17,970 bases of DNA, from positions 1 to 17,970 of the forward strand of contig CAZCEC010000101.1 in NCBI GenBank assembly GCA_964497615.1, in the 5' to 3' direction. Positions 13,433-17,970 of this stretch are shown one piece after another. Under the pieces are notes generated by a model. The model was given only the letters and a program-made list of their open reading frames with translations. It did not search any database and was not told where the DNA came from. How positions within the stretch are numbered: the first letter of the stretch is position 1; the number at the start of each line of letters is the position of its first letter. This stretch comes from CAZCEC01 sp964497615 (GTDB lineage: Bacteria; Chloroflexota; Anaerolineae; Anaerolineales; UBA6663). The position numbers and the translations under genes were made by a program.

Positions 13433-13438
13433 TAAGCT
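13433..13438 (+). promoter_or_regulatory. -10-like element TAAGCT of the hydrolase operon
   Basis: TAAGCT starts 20 bp after the operator, identical in spacing and similar in sequence (GCTAAGCTG versus GCTATGCTG) to the divergent promoter at 10318-10323. Transcription from about 13445 would place the GGAAGG ribosome site (13458-13463) in a short leader. Confidence 0.6.
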
Positions 13439-13474
13439 GGACGCATTGGAGTTCGGCGGAAGGCAGTGTGGACG

Positions 13475-13690
13475 ATGACCCAACACTACGAGATCACCGT
13501 GAAAGAACAGCTCAATGATGCCTGGTCGGCCTGGTTTGACGGCCTGACCGTCACGGCCGTCCGAGGCGAGGGCACGCGCCTGGCCGGCGCGGTGCGGGAT
13601 CAGACGGCCCTCCACGGCCTGCTGGCGAAGATCCGCGACCTGGGCCTGACCCTGGTGGCCGTGACATCCGACCCACCGGAAGCACCGTAA
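13475..13690 (+). CDS. Small conserved protein, unknown (LuxR-linked)
   Basis: The 71-residue protein is read from ATG 13475, 11 bp after GGAAGG; an in-frame GTG at 13466 is too close to that site. It is hydrophilic and compact, with the segments YEITVKEQLNDAWSAWFDGL and DQTALHGLLAKIRDLGLTLV. I recognise this pattern as a conserved hypothetical protein often found beside large LuxR-type regulators in Chloroflexota, without an assigned function. It is the first gene after operator copy 2. The size and the pairing of a strand-rich N-half with a helical C-half suggest a ligand-binding or regulatory partner, but nothing in the sequence proves it. Confidence 0.75.
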   Translation: MTQHYEITVKEQLNDAWSAWFDGLTVTAVRGEGTRLAGAVRDQTALHGLLAKIRDLGLTLVAVTSDPPEAP

Positions 13691-13745
13691 GCCTCCCCGC
13701 GATGGCTCAACCGATTGGCAGCCTGGATACATAGGAGACACGCAC

Positions 13746-14759
13746 ATGACAACCTTGACGACTACCACAACGCCTGCTCCAGTTCGCACCAAGCGGAATC
13801 TGCGCCGCTTGGCGCGCGGGTTGGGCATCGGGGCCGCGCTGATCGCTGGCCTGGCCTTGGCAGGGGCCGGCTACGAGGCGATCGCCGCCCGCGGTGATGC
13901 GGGCAACTATCCGCCGCCCGGCCAGATGGTGGACGTGGGCGGTTACCGGCTGCACATTCAGTGCGTGGGCACGGGCAGCCCGACCGTGGTGCTCGACGCC
14001 GGCCTGGGCGGCACCTCGCTGGACTGGGCATTGGTCCAGCCTGAGATCGCCCAGGCGACGCGGGTGTGCGCCTTCGATCGCGCGGGCATGGGCTGGAGCG
14101 AGAGCGGTCCGAGCCCGCGCACGCCCGCGCAGAACGCGCGTGAGTTGTACACCTTGCTTACCAATGCGGGCATCGGGGGACCCCACGTGCTCGTCGGGCA
14201 CTCTCTGGCCGGCAAGAATGTCCGCCTGTTTGCGGCCATGTACCCCGACCAGGTGGCCGGGATGGTGCTGGTGGACGCGCGCAGCGAATACGTCGACGCG
14301 CGCACATCGCCGGACGAGGCGCAGAGCTTTCTGCGGAGCATGGCGGCGCAGAACGGCGCTTATCGGGTCGCCCGGGCCTTGGGCCTGATCCGACTGTTCG
14401 GCCAGGGCCTGTTCAGCCCGTCCGCGATGCCAGCCGAGACGCGCACGGCGATGGCGCTGTTCGGCTCGGATCAGCAGGCCCTGGCGACCTCCAGTGCCGA
14501 AGCCTCGGAGCGGGCGACCAACGATGCGCAGCTCCAGTCGGCCCCCACACTCGGCGACCGGCCGCTGCTGGTCCTGGCGAGCGAGCACAACATGACCGCA
14601 ACATCGCATTGGGCCGAAGCCCAACAGCAGCTGGTCGGGCTCAGCACGCAAGGCAGCCTGATCGTGCCGCCCGGCAGCGGACACTACATTCACTGGGATC
14701 ACCCGGCGGTGGTGGTTGACGCCGTCCGGCAGGTGGTGGGTCGGGTCCGGGGCGAGTAG
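13746..14759 (+). CDS. Alpha/beta hydrolase with N-terminal membrane anchor
   Basis: The 337-residue protein begins with a basic stretch and a hydrophobic segment at about 24-48 (LGIGAALIAGLALAGAGYEA), a signal anchor or signal peptide. The alpha/beta hydrolase fold follows: oxyanion region VVLDAGLGGTSLDW near 81-94, FDRAGMGWS near 110, the nucleophile elbow GHSLAG at 151-156 (Ser153), and the catalytic-His loop GSGHYIHWDHP (His313). The acid residue is not certain. AGGAGA lies 10 bp before the ATG. It follows the small protein by 55 bp under operator copy 2. The substrate is unknown; esters or lactones are typical, and an extracytoplasmic site is likely. Confidence 0.9.
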   Translation: MTTLTTTTTPAPVRTKRNLRRLARGLGIGAALIAGLALAGAGYEAIAARGDAGNYPPPGQMVDVGGYRLHIQCVGTGSPTVVLDAGLGGTSLDWALVQPEIAQATRVCAFDRAGMGWSESGPSPRTPAQNARELYTLLTNAGIGGPHVLVGHSLAGKNVRLFAAMYPDQVAGMVLVDARSEYVDARTSPDEAQSFLRSMAAQNGAYRVARALGLIRLFGQGLFSPSAMPAETRTAMALFGSDQQALATSSAEASERATNDAQLQSAPTLGDRPLLVLASEHNMTATSHWAEAQQQLVGLSTQGSLIVPPGSGHYIHWDHPAVVVDAVRQVVGRVRGE

Positions 14760-14840
14760 GCCGCGGGCTGGCCGGAGCCGCCAGCACATTGACCTTGCGC
14801 CCACGTTAACCTCGCTCCAGGAATAGGAGATCGAAAAGAA

Positions 14841-15101
14841 ATCACCGACGAACAGCATGGCACACACCATCCGCAAGCTGACTGGTTCGATTTGGCGGCG
14901 GTGCTGCTGCACGTGGGGGGAAATGTGCTGATTGGGGCGCTGATTGATCAAGAATACTTCAGCCTGCCCGGCGTGACTGGCGTCTTCATATCCCCGGGCT
15001 GGTCGAGTGTGATCAGCATCGTGTTGTTTGCCGCCACCGGACTCTGGCTCTATCGCCGGCGCATGGCCGCCATGCGCATCGCCGCGGGACAAAGCCATTA
15101 G
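14841..15101 (+). CDS. Small two-helix membrane protein, apparent ATC start
   Basis: The open frame encodes about 86 residues ending in RRRMAAMRIAAGQSH, with hydrophobic segments around 22-38 (LAAVLLHVGGNVLIGALI) and 56-72 (WSSVISIVLFAATGLWLY). Its best ribosome site, ATAGGAGA (14823-14830), is identical to that of the hydrolase gene and sits 10 bp before codon ATC 14841, which begins an otherwise natural hydrophilic N-terminus (TDEQHGTHHPQADWFDL). No ATG, GTG or TTG lies in frame there; the first standard start is TTG 14892, without a ribosome site and close to the first helix. Either a rare ATC start is used or a former ATG was mutated. It is the third gene of the hydrolase operon. No family is recognised. 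Confidence 0.55.
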   Translation: MTDEQHGTHHPQADWFDLAAVLLHVGGNVLIGALIDQEYFSLPGVTGVFISPGWSSVISIVLFAATGLWLYRRRMAAMRIAAGQSH

Positions 15102-15108
15102 CTGTCTG

Positions 15109-16134
15109 TCAGGAGACCCTGGATGAACACATTCCTGCACGCCACGCGTCCGGTCCCAGCCCGCTCTCTTGGCGCTGACCTGTGTACCGATAGGTCGTCG
15201 GCGTCGTGCCGTTGACATACCGGTCGCGCCCGAAGGGCATGTAACGCACCTCGGCCACATAGGCACCGCTGCTGCCGTCGGCAGTGATGCTGGTAGAGCC
15301 CAGATGATCGCCCAGCAGGAAGTAGAGCGCGCCTATCCCCTGGCGCGTCGCCAGGCGCTGGGCGCCGGCATAGTAATACTTCCGGGCGGTGCTCGCGCTC
15401 CCGGTCCACTCGTAATGGGCGCCGATGTAGTAGGTCGTCACCCCGCCGACCATGCCCATGACGCGGTTGCCGTCGCCATCATAGCTGAAGCTGGCGCTCA
15501 CGCTCCCGCCGGTGACGCTGGTCATGTGGTTCTCGGCGTCGTAGCCCAGCAGGTAGGTCGTGTCGCTGATGATCCGATGGGTCATGTTGCCGTTGCAGTC
15601 GTAGTCGAACCCATAGCTGCCGGCGGCCGCCACGGCGTGCGGCTTGGGGTTGCGCGTGCCCGCCGCGCAGCCGGGGGCGGCCGCGAAATAGTTGTAGCCG
15701 CCCACCCCCGGCATCGAGGTGATATTGCCGGTTGGGCCGTAGGCGTAGGTGCCCGTGGCGTAGTCGCCGTTGCCGCCCGTGCCGCCTGTTGCCCCGGCCG
15801 TCAACAGCCGGTCGAGCGAGTCGTAGGTGAAGGTCTGCGTCTGGGGATTGCCGGCCTTGTAGTCCTGGATGGTCAGCACGTTGCCCACGGCGTCATAGGT
15901 GTAGCGCAGGTCCTGGAGCGAAGTGGGATTGCCGCTGATCCCCGCCTTGATTTGTTGCAGCCGCCCGCCTTGCGTGGTCCAGGGATTGTAAACGTAGTCC
16001 AGGTAGAGGCTGGAGGTGCCGAGGGTGCGCGCGTCCAGCCGGCCGGCGGCGTCGTAGGCGCTAGCGCCGATGTAGGTGCTCAGCCCCGCCATCGCGCGCA
16101 CCACCCCCGTTCTGTTCGGCCTGTTCTCGCTCAT
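15109..16134 (-). pseudogene. RHS/YD-repeat core fragment, truncated at both ends
   Basis: The open frame codes for 341 residues, most of them RHS core: YD-type repeats such as YTYDAVGNVLTIQDY, FTYDSLDRLLTAG, YGFDYDCNGNMTHRI, LLGYDAENHMTSV, FSYDGDGNRVMGM, then YFLLGDHLGSTSITADGSSG and VRYMPFGRDRY. The first 14 or so residues (from 16134) are merely the antisense of a transposase remnant, and the last 9 (after ESGLGPDAW) leave the family, so both ends are lost. There is no signal, no capsule-closing DPxG end and no toxin tip. Such silent core pieces are typical of rhs arrays, where they recombine with active copies. It shares a 69-bp identical block with the chimera at 16570-17928. Confidence 0.75.
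15256..15324 (-). repeat. 69-bp identical direct repeat in RHS core, copy A
   Basis: Every base is identical to 17509-17577, same orientation, 2253 bp apart. The likeness extends more weakly leftward to about 15160 (17410 in the other copy). It encodes the YFLLGDHLGSTSITADGSSG region. Confidence 0.9.
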
Positions 16135-16356
16135 TACCGTGCTGGCCTACGTCCAGGCTCGCCGGGGCAAAATGCACGCCCGCAGACCGCTTGGTACACC
16201 AAGCCCCAGCCCACCTTTTCAGATGCACTGGCGGCCGTGCGCTACGAGTTGTGGCGGCTGCCAGCTTTTTATGTGTCGCGCTTCAATCGGCTCATCGCGA
16301 AACTGCCCGCGGCGCTCTTCAACTCCTATGCAGACTCCCTATGCTATTCAACCTGA
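16097..16356 (+). pseudogene. Transposase C-terminal remnant, frameshifted
   Basis: On the plus strand one frame reads RTTPVLFGLFSLITVLAYVQ. After a frameshift near 16175-16186 another reads TAWYTKPQPTFSDALAAVRY, then VSRFNRLIAKLPAALFNSYA and a stop at 16354-16356. The pieces join as a continuous C-terminus of an insertion-sequence transposase of the kind with a VRQAAWYxKPxPTFSDAL motif, which I place only loosely (IS4/IS701-like). The N-terminal catalytic part and the element's ends are not visible. It runs antisense to, and cuts, the 5' end of the RHS fragment, so it probably marks the break. Confidence 0.65.
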
Positions 16357-16370
16357 TGGCCAAAGTCCAG

Positions 16371-16547
16371 CTAAGGGATAATCATGAAGTTGCATAAGTA
16401 CAGAAGCAGTAAAGCAACTGCCACTATCGTATACCCAATTCGAATTGCCGTCCGCATTGGACCTGCAAGTCGCCTGGTGAGCCAGAAAACGAGGGCGCTG
16501 ACTAGAATGTAAAGCCCAAGAAAAAACGGCGGGTAGGTGTTGTGCAA
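16371..16547 (-). CDS. 58-aa two-helix membrane protein, candidate immunity protein
   Basis: Minus-strand translation from TTG 16547 gives 58 residues before TAG at 16373-16371. It begins (M)HNTYPPFFLGLYILVSALVF, then WLTRRLAGPMRTAIR, then YTIVAVALLLLYLCNFMIIP. Two hydrophobic helices (about 8-24 and 40-57) flank a basic loop. An in-frame TAG lies just upstream (16557-16559), leaving TTG as the only usable start; AGGAG stands 6 bp before it, an ideal site. It starts 22 bp after the toxin-tip gene stops, on the same strand and with the same AT-richer composition. In RHS loci the gene directly after the tip is the immunity gene, so this is the obvious candidate; no family is recognised and the role is inferred. 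Confidence 0.65.
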   Translation of the reverse strand: MHNTYPPFFLGLYILVSALVFWLTRRLAGPMRTAIRIGYTIVAVALLLLYLCNFMIIP

Positions 16548-16569
16548 TGAATTCTCCTACAAGGGAAAT

Positions 16570-17928
16570 TCACTCGGCCTCAACAGCCAACGCAAAGAGA
16601 TCATACATGACTTGCCTGCGCCTATCATCAGTTGAGTTGGCCCATGACGGGAGAGATCGGCCAGTTACTTCTAGGATACTCACGGCGAAGGTGTCTGCGA
16701 AATCTTCAGCCGTGGAGCTTTTGCTATAGTTTTCGCGAACAACAGTCCCGGTCACAGTCGTTCTACCTGACCTGTTACAACGTCCTGCGAGCCATATTCC
16801 GCAGCCAGACCAGAATTCGCCAAAGCTGAATGACCTGTTAGGCGAAAACCAGGAGGTGAAGCCATTCTTGTATGTGTTCGCGTAATCAAAACTATGGCCA
16901 ATCTCGTGCAAGATATAGAACACTGCGTCCGGGTCGCCAAACGCCGCATCAAACATCGTGATGTCGCCTGACCAGTAACTGTAGATGCCAGTAACACCTT
17001 CGCCGAGCGAACTAACATCCTGCCTCTTGAATCGCATTCTACCAAGTGCCTTGGAAAAGCTATCTCCCAAAACACTGAGAACCAGATCCAACGCATCTTT
17101 CAATCCCATTAGCTCATCAGTTGTCCAGTTAGCCGAGTCAACAGTGACGTTTCCATAAGAGCTCTGAATCAACTCGATCATTTGCCAGCAAGCTAGGTCG
17201 GGATTCTGAGTGTCAGCCGGGTCCCCCGAGCAATGACCGGTTGGATCCGTAAAGCGTAATGGATTATTCAATGCGAATGTGAAACGGTTTAGGCTTTGTG
17301 GATTCCCCGGCTCGGGCACGATGTTGTCAGCGGCAGCGAACCTGCCCACGAGCGGGTCCATCCACCGTGCGTTGAAGTAGTACAGCCCGCCCAGCCAGGG
17401 GTCGGGTCCCAGCCCCGCTTCCTGGCGCTGGCCGGTGAATCGATACGTCGTCGGCGTCGTGCCGTTGGTGTAGCGGTCGCGGCCGAATGGCATATAGCGC
17501 ACTTCGGACACATAGGCACCGCTGCTGCCGTCGGCAGTGATGCTGGTAGAGCCCAGATGATCGCCCAGCAGGAAGTATAGGGTGCTCGTCCCCTGGCGGA
17601 CGGCCACGCGCAGCGCCGGCCAAGCATTTAGGGTCGTGGCGGGCAGAGACTTCAGCCAGGCCAAAACCGGCGCCGCGCCGCCCCGATAGTGTAAGGGAAG
17701 GCCCTGGCCCTCAATCAACCGCTCGGCGCGCTCAATATCTTGGCCGGCCGTGGCGTGATGGAAGGCGTCCAGTTCCAAGCCCTGGTCTTCGTACCACTGG
17801 CTGGCGCGCCGGTGGAGCGCGTCCACGGTTTGTTCCGGTGCCCCATGCTCTGAGGGGGAGTCAGTGCCCTGGCGCTGCCCAAGCCGCCGCCGCAGCAGAT
17901 CCGCAAACAAATGGTTGTCATGCCTCAC
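16570..17928 (-). CDS. LuxR-fragment / RHS core / zincin toxin-tip chimera
   Basis: The 452-residue frame opens with GTG 17928 and has three parts. Residues 1-109 are a piece of a MalT-like LuxR regulator (HLFADLLRRRLG, LHRRASQWYEDQGLELDAFH, GAAPVLAWLKSLPATTLNAW). Residues 110-231 are the end of an RHS core (YFLLGDHLGSTSITADGSSG, YYFNARWMDPLVGRFAAADN, NNPLRFTDPTG). Residues 232-452 are a C-terminal tip, visibly AT-richer. The tip has HEIGHSFDY (His341, Glu342, His345) and STAEDFADTFA (Glu408 a likely third ligand), a zinc metallopeptidase pattern reminiscent of lethal-factor-type zincins. The normal RHS N-terminus and secretion features are missing, and an in-frame stop lies at 17950-17952, so this copy may be a silent orphan tip. 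Polymorphic-toxin identity is inferred from RHS architecture. Confidence 0.75.
   Translation of the reverse strand: MRHDNHLFADLLRRRLGQRQGTDSPSEHGAPEQTVDALHRRASQWYEDQGLELDAFHHATAGQDIERAERLIEGQGLPLHYRGGAAPVLAWLKSLPATTLNAWPALRVAVRQGTSTLYFLLGDHLGSTSITADGSSGAYVSEVRYMPFGRDRYTNGTTPTTYRFTGQRQEAGLGPDPWLGGLYYFNARWMDPLVGRFAAADNIVPEPGNPQSLNRFTFALNNPLRFTDPTGHCSGDPADTQNPDLACWQMIELIQSSYGNVTVDSANWTTDELMGLKDALDLVLSVLGDSFSKALGRMRFKRQDVSSLGEGVTGIYSYWSGDITMFDAAFGDPDAVFYILHEIGHSFDYANTYKNGFTSWFSPNRSFSFGEFWSGCGIWLAGRCNRSGRTTVTGTVVRENYSKSSTAEDFADTFAVSILEVTGRSLPSWANSTDDRRRQVMYDLFALAVEAE
17509..17577 (-). repeat. 69-bp identical direct repeat in RHS core, copy B
   Basis: This is the partner of 15256-15324. It begins just inside the LuxR/RHS junction of the chimera, where the two RHS copies share an RQG...LYFLLGD reading frame, so it is a plausible crossover site. 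Confidence 0.9.
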
Positions 17929-17970
17929 CCTATACTGGGCCAGGCGGCCTCAGCCAGAATGGACCAAGCC

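Noticed and set aside
13707..15266. 519-codon open frame on the minus strand
   Set aside because: It lies antisense to the alpha/beta hydrolase and runs into the RHS fragment in the wrong frame; its composition is that of a GC-rich shadow and it matches no family.
15169..16356. 395-codon open frame on the plus strand
   Set aside because: Most of it is antisense to the RHS repeats; only the last 60 or so codons are meaningful, as the end of the transposase remnant.
1..17970. CRISPR arrays, rRNA genes, complete tRNA genes and intact insertion sequences
   Set aside because: No regularly spaced repeats, no rRNA core motifs, no full cloverleaf and no transposase with both ends were found on reading both strands.

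Overview
The window is about 18 kb of high-GC bacterial DNA. Several traits point to a Chloroflexota (Anaerolineae/Caldilineae-like) chromosome: a large MalT-type LuxR regulator, a DUF4386 membrane protein, tandem zinc-free quinone-oxidoreductase paralogues, an in-frame palindromic 'FILH..SSFIL' insertion inside a coding region, and the ECF sigma / short zinc-finger anti-sigma pair. This assignment is inferred from gene content; no marker gene is present.

Region 1 (1-3130) is a low-oxygen / nitrosative-stress style block. A partial Crp/Fnr regulator runs off the left edge. Beside it, all on the minus strand, are a decayed flavoprotein start, an 8-Cys 2[4Fe-4S] ferredoxin and a hemerythrin. 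A perfect FNR-type box (TTGAT-N4-ATCAA, 1413-1426) sits in the divergent promoter between the hemerythrin and a plus-strand set: an exported His-containing helical protein and two small membrane proteins. A cupredoxin C-terminal remnant follows, and a 17-bp stem terminator closes the region.

Region 2 (3154-5905, minus) is a tight three-gene unit: a FAD/NAD(P) oxidoreductase, GTP cyclohydrolase I (folE) and a RibD-C/DHFR-like pterin or pyrimidine reductase. Region 3 (6049-7048, plus) holds an ECF sigma factor and a zinc-finger anti-sigma factor. Region 4 (7049-7498) has no intact gene; it holds a 3' tRNA fragment with its terminator and a second tRNA-like 5' fragment on the other strand, and looks like an integration or rearrangement scar.

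Region 5 (7499-15101) is built around a 941-aa MalT-like LuxR regulator. A near-identical 33-bp operator (30/33 matches) lies on each side of it. In both cases the operator points away from the regulator and is followed, exactly 20 bp later, by a -10-like TA(T/A)GCT. One copy faces a minus-strand operon (DUF4386 protein plus two zinc-free MDR oxidoreductases); the other faces a plus-strand operon (small protein, alpha/beta hydrolase, small membrane protein). This reads as a self-contained local regulon.

Region 6 (15109-17970) is a mosaic of broken mobile and polymorphic-toxin DNA. It contains an RHS core fragment truncated at both ends, a frameshifted transposase C-terminus, and a 452-aa chimera made of a LuxR/MalT fragment, the RHS core end and an AT-richer C-terminal tip with a zincin HEIGH...E motif. 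A 58-aa two-helix membrane protein with a TTG start lies 22 bp downstream of the tip and is the natural immunity candidate. The two RHS pieces share an identical 69-bp block.
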